Assembly (NCBI RefSeq): GCF_026460985.1
Contig: NZ_JAPKNM010000077.1
Coordinates: forward strand, 1-51,725
Length of the DNA stretch: 51,725 bases
Direction: 5' to 3'
Origin: Sphingomonas sp.
GTDB lineage: Bacteria > Pseudomonadota > Alphaproteobacteria > Sphingomonadales > Sphingomonadaceae
The notes under the pieces were generated by a model, which saw only the letters and a program-made list of their open reading frames with translations, made no database searches and was not told where the DNA came from. The position numbers and the translations under genes are program-made. Shown in pieces: positions 44,175 to 51,702 of this stretch. Position 1 is the first letter of the stretch. Every line of letters starts with the position of its first letter.

Positions 44175-44777
44175 ATGATGCAGCGAATGACGCAGCCGAT
44201 CGATCCGGAGGCCCAACTCGATTTCGCCACCTGCGAGCAGGCGCGATATGCGCGCGACCCGGCGTTCGACGGGGTGATCTTCATCGCGGTCAAGTCGACC
44301 CGGATCTATTGCCGCCCGGTCTGCCCGGTGCGGCAACCGCTGACCCGCAACGTCCATTACTATCCGAGCGCAGCCGCGGCCGAGGCGGCAGGGTTCCGCC
44401 CCTGTCTCCGCTGCCGGCCCGAGACCGCGCCGCACTCGCCCGCCTGGAACGGCACGCGGGCGACCGTGGACCGCGCGCTCCGGCTCATCGAGCAAGGCGC
44501 GCTCGACGAAGCGGGAGTCGAGGCGCTAGCCGGCCGGCTGGGCATGGGGGCGCGGCATCTCACGCGGCTGTTCCGGCGCTATCTGGACACCACGCCGCTC
44601 GCCGCGGCGCGCACCGCGCGGATCCAGCGCGCCAAGCGGCTTCTCGACACCACCGATCTCGGCATGACCGAAATCGCGCTGGCGGCGGGCTTCGGCAGCG
44701 TGCGGTCGTTCAACGCCGCCTTCCAGCAGGTCTATCGGACTCCGCCGGGTGCCCTGAAACGGCGCGGCGTGCGTTGA
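44175..44777 (+). CDS. Ada N-terminal zinc domain fused to AraC-type HTH
   Basis: 200 residues. The first half is the Ada methylphosphotriester-accepting domain, with the four zinc cysteines in YCRPVCPVRQ and CLRCRPE. The second half is an AraC-type double helix-turn-helix (EALAGRLGMGARHLTRLFRR; MTEIALAAGFGSVRSFNAAF). The C-terminal O6-alkylguanine transferase domain of full Ada is absent, so this is like split AdaA activators of the alkylation response. It lacks neighbouring ogt or alkA genes. It is the only plus-strand gene inside the minus-strand ribosomal cluster. Confidence 0.93.
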   Translation: MMQRMTQPIDPEAQLDFATCEQARYARDPAFDGVIFIAVKSTRIYCRPVCPVRQPLTRNVHYYPSAAAAEAAGFRPCLRCRPETAPHSPAWNGTRATVDRALRLIEQGALDEAGVEALAGRLGMGARHLTRLFRRYLDTTPLAAARTARIQRAKRLLDTTDLGMTEIALAAGFGSVRSFNAAFQQVYRTPPGALKRRGVR

Positions 44778-44806
44778 GGCGCGGAGGTGATCCGGGAGTC
44801 CGGATC

Positions 44807-45628
44807 CTAGCTCCCGCAGCCGCCGCACCCCCCGCCGCCGCAGCCGCCGTCTCCACCGCCGCCGCTGTCGCCGCCGCCCGAGCCTCCGTCCCCGCTGGAC
44901 CTCCGCATCTCGTGATAGTCGGACCAGGGCGAGCCGGCGAGCACCGCGGTGCCGAACAGCGCCACAGCCAGGTCGGCCTCGTCGGGTGCGGGCGCGCGCC
45001 GCAACCGGCTTCCCCCCGATTGCGCCTCCGCCACCGCCGCCTGCCCCGCCCGGGTCCGCCGGTCTACCGCGGCGAAGCGGATGACCGCCAGGACCGCCGT
45101 CACCGCGAGCAGGACCGTCAGGAAGCCCACCGGCCGCTCGCGATCGACGCCGATCATCCATTTGGTGGCGCCGAAGGCGAACAGCAGCAGATAGGGCGAG
45201 GTCTGCCAGAAGCGCAGCTGCAGTCTGGTCGCCCCGTCAAGCAGCAGCCCGGCATCGATCAGCCCGCGCTCCACCGGCTCGGCGGCCCGGCCGAGCGTTC
45301 CCTCCAGCGTCTGCCATTTGATGGGCGACGTGAGCGCGAGGGCCTGCCGCTCGACCTCGCTGCGCCCGTCGCGCTCGCCCGTCCAGAAATATTTGCCGCC
45401 GGTCCTGAGCTGTTCCCCGGCCAGCAGCCGCGCGACGACCGTGTCGACGAAGCGCGCCTTCCCGCCCGTCAGGATGGCGAGCTGGTCGCGATCGACGGCG
45501 CGGACGCGCCCGCCATCGGGCCGCAGCCAGTTGGGGATGAGCCACCCCGATACGATCGTGACGACGAGCAGCACCCCGTACAATGCCAGGAAGGGCCCGC
45601 CAGTAAGGTCGAATGGTCCCAGTGACAT
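44807..45628 (-). CDS. TIGR04222-like membrane protein with Gly/Cys-rich tail
   Basis: 273 residues. An N-terminal membrane helix (about 11-32, GPFLALYGVLLVVTIVSGWL) is followed by a TIGR04222-like region (DQLAILTGGKARFVDTVVAR, LAGEQLRTGGKYFW). Two further helices lie at about 140-185 (SPYLLLFAFGATKWMIG; FLTVLLAVTAVLAVIRF). The last 30 residues are nearly all Gly, Ser, Asp and Cys (GGCGGGGCGGCGS). Function unknown. It follows the GRDP-like gene by 18 bases. Confidence 0.82.
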   Translation of the reverse strand: MSLGPFDLTGGPFLALYGVLLVVTIVSGWLIPNWLRPDGGRVRAVDRDQLAILTGGKARFVDTVVARLLAGEQLRTGGKYFWTGERDGRSEVERQALALTSPIKWQTLEGTLGRAAEPVERGLIDAGLLLDGATRLQLRFWQTSPYLLLFAFGATKWMIGVDRERPVGFLTVLLAVTAVLAVIRFAAVDRRTRAGQAAVAEAQSGGSRLRRAPAPDEADLAVALFGTAVLAGSPWSDYHEMRRSSGDGGSGGGDSGGGGDGGCGGGGCGGCGS

Positions 45629-45646
45629 AAGGTCTCCTATCTCCTC

Positions 45647-46240
45647 CTAGAGAGTGATCCACGATGCGACGAGCAATGCACCCGCCACGACCGCCAGCGC
45701 CGCCCAGACGGCGCGGCGGGGGATGATGAAGACGTCGCGCGGATGGACGCGCCGCGCCCGGGGATCCTCGATCAGCCGGCGCGCGGCGCTCGGCCACATA
45801 TCCTCGGGCGGCGTACCGAATACCGCCTCGTAGCTCCGCAGCGTCTCGGCATATTGGCGGAAATAGCGGTCGTGCTCGGCCGCGCCGCCCGCGGTCGGAC
45901 CATGGTGGAGCGGCCGCCCGAGCACCGGGCAGAAGCGCTCCCAATAGTCGCGGCTATAGGTCAGATGGAGGTGCCAGGCCTGGTCGACCGCGTCCGAGGG
46001 CGTGACCGGGTGGCCGGCGGTGACCGCGAGGAAGCAGAAGCGGCGATATTCCTCGATCACCCGCTCGGCATGCGCGGTGCGCCAGCCATTCTCGCGCGCA
46101 AGGCGCTCGGCGAAGCTCAGTGCCGCGTCGGGAGGGCCGAAAGTGTAATGGGAGAGCGCCGACCAGAGCGGGTGGTCCGGGGCATCAGCGGTAAGACCAG
46201 GGGCCTTTCGCATCTGAATATCCATTAGCATAATGGACAT
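45647..46240 (-). CDS. GRDP-like protein with C-terminal membrane helix
   Basis: 197 residues. The core VTPSDAVDQAWHLHLTYSRD followed by YWERFCPVLGRPLHHGPT resembles the histidine-rich motif of glycine-rich domain-containing proteins (GRDP, DUF1399-like), and a membrane helix (AVWAALAVVAGALLVASWI) ends the protein. I infer the family from this motif only. The start is doubtful: ATG codons at 46240, 46225 and 46213 are in frame, and an inverted repeat covers the first two. If that repeat is an operator, the 46213 start (MRKAPGLT) is likelier. Cotranscribed with the TIGR04222-like gene. Confidence 0.72.
   Translation of the reverse strand: MSIMLMDIQMRKAPGLTADAPDHPLWSALSHYTFGPPDAALSFAERLARENGWRTAHAERVIEEYRRFCFLAVTAGHPVTPSDAVDQAWHLHLTYSRDYWERFCPVLGRPLHHGPTAGGAAEHDRYFRQYAETLRSYEAVFGTPPEDMWPSAARRLIEDPRARRVHPRDVFIIPRRAVWAALAVVAGALLVASWITL
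46218..46240 (-). promoter_or_regulatory. Inverted repeat at the start of the GRDP-like gene
   Basis: TCCATTA (46221-46227) and TAATGGA (46231-46237) flank a 3-base centre, and two further pairs match outside one mismatch. It overlaps the candidate start codons and is AT-rich against GC-rich surroundings. A loose promoter, TTGCGG plus 17 bases plus TAATGG, overlaps it on the minus strand. Most simply it is a repressor site for the downstream gene pair. Confidence 0.45.
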
Positions 46241-46260
46241 TCAGCCGCAAGCGGCGATGT

Positions 46261-46983
46261 CTACGGCTTCCCCGTAGCCAGGGCCCGCGCCCAATCGCTC
46301 CGCCCCTCGCGCTCCGCCTTCACGGCGGCGCCAGCGTGATCGTAAACCACTGCGTGAAAAGCGATTTCCCCACCCTCGACGATCGCATAGCGCGCCCGTG
46401 CGTCTTCCCCTTCGACGACATGGGGAAAAGGGTGGTCGTCGTGAAAGCCCTGCAGGCCGACGCTGCCGGGGTTCGCCACGCCGCGCCCGTCCGCCAGCCG
46501 CCGGAATCCCGGAATATGCGAATGCCCGCAAAGCGTGAGCGGCTCGGCCCGGCCGCCCAGCCGGTCCGCGACTTCGGCCTCCGTGGCCCGGCGAAGCCCG
46601 GCGGGCTCGACGGTCTCGAGGAAATGCTCGACGTCGCTGCCGGGGGTTCCGTGGCACAGGAACAGCTCTTCGAGCGCCAGCATCTCCGGCAGTGCCGCCA
46701 GCCAGCGGAGTTGCGCGTCCGAAAGCAGCGGCCGGGTGAAAGCGTCGGAAGCGTTCATCCGCTCGGGCGCCAGGCGGAGCAGCTGCCGCTCATGATTGCC
46801 CGCGATCGTCGGCCAGTCGCGCGCCATCAGATAGGCCGCGGTCTCCGCCGGCCAGAGCGGGCCGGACAGGATGTCGCCCAGGTTCAGGAAGCGCGCGCAG
46901 CCCCGCGCCTCCGCGTCGGCGACGACCGCTTCGAGGGCGGGCAGGTTGCCATGGATGTCCGAAAGAACCGCGATGCGGCTCAT
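46261..46983 (-). CDS. Metallophosphoesterase family protein
   Basis: 240 residues with a complete calcineurin-like metal site: VLSDIHGNLPALEAV (D-x-H), LGDILSGP (GD), AGNHERQ (GNHE), LCHGTPGS and LCGHSHIPGF (GHxH). Proteins of this YfcE/MJ0936-like type hydrolyse phosphodiesters or phosphomonoesters; the substrate is unknown. The ATG overlaps the rimM stop as ATGA, so it is coupled to the ribosomal operon. Confidence 0.93.
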   Translation of the reverse strand: MSRIAVLSDIHGNLPALEAVVADAEARGCARFLNLGDILSGPLWPAETAAYLMARDWPTIAGNHERQLLRLAPERMNASDAFTRPLLSDAQLRWLAALPEMLALEELFLCHGTPGSDVEHFLETVEPAGLRRATEAEVADRLGGRAEPLTLCGHSHIPGFRRLADGRGVANPGSVGLQGFHDDHPFPHVVEGEDARARYAIVEGGEIAFHAVVYDHAGAAVKAEREGRSDWARALATGKP

Positions 46984-47456
46984 TCGACGAAGCCCGCGGC
47001 CACCACCAGCCGCTCGTCATTCCATTCGGGAACCGCCTCGGGGCGCATCGGCACCATGAAGCGCTTGCCGTTCGGGCGCTCGATCTCGAGCACGTCGCCG
47101 GCGCCGTAATTGTCGATCGCGACCACAATGCCCAGCACATCTCCCGCGTCTGAGACCGCGGCGAGCCCGAGCAGGTCGACATGATAATATTCGCCCTCGC
47201 CGAGCGGCGGCAGCGCCGAGCGCGGGACGGTGAGCTGGGTGCCGCGCAGCGCCTCGGCGGCGTTGCGGTCGGCAATCTCGGCGAAGCGCGCGATCGCACC
47301 GTTCGAGCCCGAGCGCAGGCTCCTGAGCGTCAGCGCGCCCTGGTTGAAGCTCTTGTAGCTGGCGAGATCGTCGGCGAAAACCTTGAGGCGGACTTCGCCG
47401 GCGATGCCGTGCGCGCCGATGATCGCGGCGAGCGTGACGGGGCGGTCGGCGTTCAT
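46980..47456 (-). CDS. rimM: 16S rRNA processing protein RimM
   Basis: 158-residue 30S maturation factor that binds S19 and helps form the head domain. The N-terminal barrel begins VTLAAIIGAHGIAGEVRLKV, and the PRC-barrel reads LGEGEYYHVDLLGLAAVSDA and GAGDVLEIERPNGKRFMVPM. The ATG at 47456 (MNADRPVTL) is preferred over one 11 codons upstream. It follows rpsP by 103 bases, with no gene in the gap. Confidence 0.96.
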   Translation of the reverse strand: MNADRPVTLAAIIGAHGIAGEVRLKVFADDLASYKSFNQGALTLRSLRSGSNGAIARFAEIADRNAAEALRGTQLTVPRSALPPLGEGEYYHVDLLGLAAVSDAGDVLGIVVAIDNYGAGDVLEIERPNGKRFMVPMRPEAVPEWNDERLVVAAGFVE

Positions 47457-47559
47457 GCCCCCCGCCCCGTCAGCGCCAATGCCGCGCATCGGGTCTGCTG
47501 GCCATCCTGCGCTCGGGACGTATCGCGTCCGGCGAGACGCACGATGGCCGGCAAGTGCC

Positions 47560-48060
47560 TCAGCCTTCCGAGGCTTCTTCGGCGGCGGCTTCGGCCGGAG
47601 CCTCTTCCGCAGTCGCTTCGGCGGCCGGAGCCTCGACAGCCGGAGCCGCTTCCTCGGTCACTTCCTCGGCAACCGGCTCGGGCGCGGGCGCGGCGGCTGC
47701 CTCGGCAGCGGCTTCCTCGGCGGCCTTCAGCTTCTCGGCACGCTCCTCGGCGCGCTCCTTGGCCTTCTCGCCCGGCTCGGCCTTCTTCGGGTTGTTGCGC
47801 GCGGCACGCTCCTTGACGCCCGCGACGTCGAGGAAGCGGGCGACGCGGTCGGTCGGCTGCGCGCCGACGCTCAGCCAATGCTTGGCGCGGTCGCCGTCGA
47901 GCACGATGCGCTTCTCGTCGTCCTTGGCGAGCAGCGGGTTGTAGGTGCCGATCTTCTCGATGAACTTGCCGTCACGGGGCGAGCGCGCATCGGCGATCAC
48001 GATCCGGTAGTACGGACGCTTCTTCGAACCGCCGCGCGAAAGACGCATAGAGAGAGCCAT
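47560..48060 (-). CDS. rpsP: 30S ribosomal protein S16 with long acidic C-terminal tail
   Basis: 166 residues, about twice the bacterial norm. Residues 1 to about 88 are standard S16 ([52 protein letters not shown]). The remainder is a basic-acidic helix ([20 protein letters not shown]) and then an Ala/Glu/Pro-rich tail of about 60 residues. Such tails on S16 occur in other alphaproteobacteria. A good ribosome site (GGAAG) precedes the ATG. Confidence 0.96.
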   Translation of the reverse strand: MALSMRLSRGGSKKRPYYRIVIADARSPRDGKFIEKIGTYNPLLAKDDEKRIVLDGDRAKHWLSVGAQPTDRVARFLDVAGVKERAARNNPKKAEPGEKAKERAEERAEKLKAAEEAAAEAAAAPAPEPVAEEVTEEAAPAVEAPAAEATAEEAPAEAAAEEASEG

Positions 48061-48077
48061 TACTTCACTTCCTTCAT

Positions 48078-48155
48078 CGTCATCCCGGCGAAAGCCGGGA
48101 TCTTTCCAATTGTTGATCCTTGCCTCACGAGATCCCGGCCTTCGCCAGGATGACG
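48078..48155. repeat. Paired REP-like palindrome between ffh and rpsP (family A, copy 3)
   Basis: CGTCATCCCGGCGAAAGCC at 48078-48096 and the inverted partner at 48131-48155 (GCCAGGATGACG end). Same two-hairpin plan and length as at 27027 and 32602. It lies inside the minus-strand ffh-rpsP transcript, between the ffh stop and the rpsP ribosome site. Confidence 0.85.
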
Positions 48156-48162
48156 CGGGGCG

Positions 48163-49650
48163 TCACTTCTTCTTCAAGAAATTCTCGAAACCGGGCGGGA
48201 GGTTGGCGCCACCAGGAAGGCCGGGAAGCCCGCCGCCCATCTTGCCCATCATCTCGCCCATCTCGGGACCGCCGAGCGCGTTGCCGACGCCCGCCATCCC
48301 GCCGCCGGGGCCGCCCTTGCCGAGCATGCCCAGCATGCCCTTGAGGCCGCCCATCTTCTTCAAGCGCTTCATCGCCGTCTGCATCTCCTGATGCATCTTC
48401 AGGAGCTTGTTGACGTCCTGAACGGTGGTGCCGCTGCCCTTGGCGACGCGGATCTTGCGCTTGGCGTTGAGCAGTTCGGGCTTGGCGCGCTCCTTGACCG
48501 TCATCGATCCGATCATCGCGTCCATGCGGAGCAGGATCTTCTCGTCGACCGCGCCCGAGGCCATCGCCGCCTGCGCCTTCTTCATGCCGGGGATCATCCC
48601 CGCCAGCGCGCCCAGCCCGCCCATGCGGCGCATCTGCTGGAGCTGGCTGCGCAGGTCGTTCATGTCGAACTGGCCCTTGGCGAGCCGGCTCGCCATGCGC
48701 TCGGCGTCTTCCTGCTGGATCGATTCGGCAGCGCGCTCGACCAGCGACACCACGTCGCCCATGCCGAGGATGCGACCGGCGACGCGCTTGGGATGGAACG
48801 GCTCGATCGCGTCGAGCTTCTCGCCCATGCCGGCGAACTTGATCGGCTTGCCGGTGACCGCACGCATCGATAGCGCCGCGCCGCCGCGGGCGTCGCCGTC
48901 CATGCGGGTGAGGATCACGCCGGTGAGCGGCACCTGCTCGGAGAAGCTGGAAGCGACGTTGACCGCGTCCTGGCCGGTCAGGCTGTCGACGACGAGCAGG
49001 ATCTCGGCCGGGTTGGCGATGTCCGCCACCGCCTTCATCTCGTCCATCAGCGCCTGATCGACGTGGAGGCGACCCGCGGTGTCGAGCATCAGCACGTCGA
49101 AGCCCTGGAGCTTCGCCGAGCTGAGCGCGCGCCTGGCGATCTCGACCGGGGTCTGGCCCGCGACGATCGGCAGGGTCGCCACTTCGGTCTGGGTGCCGAG
49201 CACGGCGAGCTGCTCCTGCGCGGCCGGGCGATTGACGTCGAGCGACGCCATCATCACCTTCTTGCCCTGCGCCTTGGTCAGCAGCTTCGCCAGCTTGGCG
49301 GTGGTCGTCGTCTTGCCCGAGCCCTGAAGGCCGACGAGCATGATCACGGCGGGCGGCGTGACGCCGATCTCGAGCTCGGCGGTGTCGCTGCCGAGCATGT
49401 CGATCAGCGCGTCATGGACGATCTTGACGACCTGCTGGCCCGGCGTGACCGAGCGCAGCACCTGCTGGCCGATCGCCTGCTCGGTCACCTTGTCGACGAA
49501 GTCGCGCGCCACGGGAAGCGCGACATCGGCCTCCAGCAGCGCGATCCGCACTTCGCGCATCGCGGTGCGGACATCGCCCTCATTGAGCGCACCACGCCCG
49601 CGCAGACGCTCGAAGACGCCGCCTAGCCGATCGCTCAGACTGTCGAACAT
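48163..49650 (-). CDS. ffh: Signal recognition particle protein Ffh
   Basis: 495-residue SRP54 GTPase that binds signal sequences and 4.5S RNA and docks with FtsY. An N domain is followed by the G domain: LVGLQGSGKTTTTAKLAKLL, DVNRPAAQEQL, LDTAGRLHVD and TRMDGDARGGAALS. The methionine-rich M domain (FDMNDLRSQLQQMRRMGGLG; SGTTVQDVNKLLKMH) ends in a Gly/Met-rich tail longer than in E. coli. It heads the ffh-rpsP-rimM cluster. Confidence 0.98.
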   Translation of the reverse strand: MFDSLSDRLGGVFERLRGRGALNEGDVRTAMREVRIALLEADVALPVARDFVDKVTEQAIGQQVLRSVTPGQQVVKIVHDALIDMLGSDTAELEIGVTPPAVIMLVGLQGSGKTTTTAKLAKLLTKAQGKKVMMASLDVNRPAAQEQLAVLGTQTEVATLPIVAGQTPVEIARRALSSAKLQGFDVLMLDTAGRLHVDQALMDEMKAVADIANPAEILLVVDSLTGQDAVNVASSFSEQVPLTGVILTRMDGDARGGAALSMRAVTGKPIKFAGMGEKLDAIEPFHPKRVAGRILGMGDVVSLVERAAESIQQEDAERMASRLAKGQFDMNDLRSQLQQMRRMGGLGALAGMIPGMKKAQAAMASGAVDEKILLRMDAMIGSMTVKERAKPELLNAKRKIRVAKGSGTTVQDVNKLLKMHQEMQTAMKRLKKMGGLKGMLGMLGKGGPGGGMAGVGNALGGPEMGEMMGKMGGGLPGLPGGANLPPGFENFLKKK

Positions 49651-49699
49651 GGGACCAAGATCACTCCAAAATCACGAGCCGATCCGCCAAACGCAAAAC

Positions 49700-49731
49700 A
49701 CGCCGGCGGACGAAACCTCGTCGGCCGGCGT
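49700..49731 (-). promoter_or_regulatory. Terminator-like hairpin in the ffh leader
   Basis: ACGCCGGC (49700-49707) pairs with GCCGGCGT (49724-49731), and GACGA with TCGTC inside, around an AACC loop. On the minus strand it is followed by GTTTTGCGTTT, a terminator-like T-rich tract, 49 bases before the ffh ATG. No minus-strand gene lies upstream to be terminated, so a leader or attenuator role is possible. Confidence 0.45.
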
Positions 49732-49921
49732 CACCCCTCGGGGTGCACAATGTTCGCGTTCCACGGGAACGGTCGGAGCCGCACATAGCGCCGGATGGCG
49801 GATCGCGCAACCCAAGGGTCCGCATCGGACGGGTAAGGTTTCGGAAAGCTCCGCATTTAACCCGATCTACACCCTCACCGACGAAAACACGCGCTTGTCA
49901 ATTAGGGGGCGGGCATCGGCC

Positions 49922-51547
49922 ATGTCGCTGGATCTCGAGGAAGACATGATGCAGGGGCGGGGTCCGCGCACCAACGTGATCACCGGCGCGATCAGCATCG
50001 CCGCCATCCTGCTGTTCGTCGGGATCGGCAGCTCGGTGCTGTCCCAGTCGCTGCAGCATTATTTCCAGGGCGCGGAGCCGCCGAGCCAGCCGCTCGTCAT
50101 CGCATTGCTGCTCAACGTGGCGCTGATCCTGTTCGGCTGGCGCCGTCATTCGGAGCTGAGCCACGAGCTCCAGATCCGCTCCGCCGCCGAGGAACGCGCC
50201 CAGCAGCTCGCCAGCCGCGATCCGCTCACCGGCTTCCTCAACCGCCGCAGCCTCGCCGAAGAGGGCGCAGCGATGTTCGTCCGCGCCCAGCGCCGCCGCA
50301 AGGCGATGGCTTTGGTGATGCTGGACCTCGATCACTTCAAGACGATCAACGACATGCACGGCCATGCCGTGGGCGACGCGCTGCTCCGTGCGGTGGCGAG
50401 CGAGATCGCGCACTTCATGCCCCCGATCGCGCTCACCGCCCGGCTGGGCGGCGACGAGTTCGCCTGCGGCTTCCTGTTCGACGCCGACGAGCCGGGAACG
50501 GTCGAGCGCATCGCCGAGAAGCTGATCAGCCGCATGGCGCAGCCCTTCGAGGCGGAGGGGCTCCGGCTCCATATCAGCTGCTCGCTCGGCATCGCGCGCT
50601 CGGACTTCGACTGCGCCGGGATCGACGCGCTGATGCGCGCCGCCGACATCGCCATGTACCAGGCCAAGAAGGCCGGCCGGAACCGCTTCGCCTGGTTCGA
50701 TCATTCGATGGAGCGCGAGCTCCAGCTCCGCAACGAGCTCGAATCGGGCCTCCGCCTCGCCATCCCGCGGCAGGAAGTCGTCCCCTATTTCGAGCAGCAG
50801 ATCGATCTCTCGACCGGCCGCCTCCACGGCTTCGAAGTGCTCGCGCGCTGGGAGCATCCGCAGCGCGGCATGATCAGCCCCGAGCTGTTCATCCCGATCG
50901 CCGAGGAGACCGGCATGATCGGCGACCTCTCGCTGTCGATCATGCGCCAGGCGCTGCTCGCCGCGCGCGACTGGGATCCCTCGCTCAACGTCTCGATCAA
51001 CATCTCGCCCTGGCAGCTGCGAGACGCGTGGCTGGCGCAGAAGATCATCAAGGTGCTGACCGAGACGGGCTTCCCGGCCAATCGGCTCGAGGTCGAGATC
51101 ACCGAGAGCGCATTGTTCGACAATCTCGCGCTCGCCCAGTCGATCGTCGGCAGCCTCAAGAACCAGGGCGTGCAGCTCGCGCTCGACGATTTCGGCACCG
51201 GCTATTCGTCGCTGGCGCACCTGCGCGCCTTGCCCTTCGATCGCATCAAGATCGACAAGAGCTTCATCATGTCGCTGAACGAGAGCGCGGATTCCGCGGC
51301 GATCGTCAACGCGATCATCAGCCTGGGCGAGAGCCTCAACCTGCCGATCACCGCCGAGGGCGTCGAGGACGCGGAGATCGAGGCGCGGCTGCGCGCGCTC
51401 GGCTGCGCCAAGGCGCAGGGCTGGCATTACGGCAAGCCGCTCTCGACCGCGAGCGTCCGCCGCCTGCTCGCCGAACGCCGCCTGCTCCGCCATTCGACGC
51501 CGGCCGAAACGCCGGTCGCGGTCACCAGCCAGCGCCTGGTAGGCTGA
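49922..51547 (+). CDS. Membrane-bound GGDEF-EAL cyclic-di-GMP enzyme
   Basis: 541 residues. Two N-terminal membrane helices (about 15-38 and 54-73) are followed by a diguanylate cyclase domain with an intact LGGDEF near residue 178. The usual RxxD inhibitory site before it is not present (it reads PPIALTAR). The phosphodiesterase domain has EVL in place of EAL (GFEVLARWEH) but keeps NISPWQL, ITESAL, LDDFGTGYSS, IKIDKSF, AEGVED and AQGWHYGKPL, so hydrolysis is plausible. No sensor domain other than the membrane part is seen. Divergent from ffh across 271 bases that hold the ffh leader hairpin. Confidence 0.94.
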   Translation: MSLDLEEDMMQGRGPRTNVITGAISIAAILLFVGIGSSVLSQSLQHYFQGAEPPSQPLVIALLLNVALILFGWRRHSELSHELQIRSAAEERAQQLASRDPLTGFLNRRSLAEEGAAMFVRAQRRRKAMALVMLDLDHFKTINDMHGHAVGDALLRAVASEIAHFMPPIALTARLGGDEFACGFLFDADEPGTVERIAEKLISRMAQPFEAEGLRLHISCSLGIARSDFDCAGIDALMRAADIAMYQAKKAGRNRFAWFDHSMERELQLRNELESGLRLAIPRQEVVPYFEQQIDLSTGRLHGFEVLARWEHPQRGMISPELFIPIAEETGMIGDLSLSIMRQALLAARDWDPSLNVSINISPWQLRDAWLAQKIIKVLTETGFPANRLEVEITESALFDNLALAQSIVGSLKNQGVQLALDDFGTGYSSLAHLRALPFDRIKIDKSFIMSLNESADSAAIVNAIISLGESLNLPITAEGVEDAEIEARLRALGCAKAQGWHYGKPLSTASVRRLLAERRLLRHSTPAETPVAVTSQRLVG

Positions 51548-51556
51548 CGCGTAACT

Positions 51557-51702
51557 CCCCTCCCTGCTTGCAGGGAGGGGCTGGGGGTGGGTGCGCGCGT
51601 CTGCGCGCCCACAAGACTCAATCGCCCAGACATAAGCACCGAACGGGGCATCGAGCCCCGTCCGCCGCTACCCACCCCTGGCCCCTCCCTTGCAGGGAGG
51701 GG
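51557..51702. repeat. Composite inverted repeat (family C, copy 3)
   Basis: Outer self-complementary blocks at 51557-51580 and 51682-51702, inner arms GGGGGTGGGT and ACCCACCCC, and a core GGGGCATCGAGCCCC hairpin near 51644-51658 shared with copy 1. It follows the GGDEF-EAL gene and reaches almost to the window end. Confidence 0.85.

Noticed and set aside
49741..49800. LexA (SOS) box near the ffh/GGDEF-EAL gap
   Set aside because: GTTC repeats are present but spaced by two bases, not the seven of the alphaproteobacterial GTTC-N7-GTTC box.
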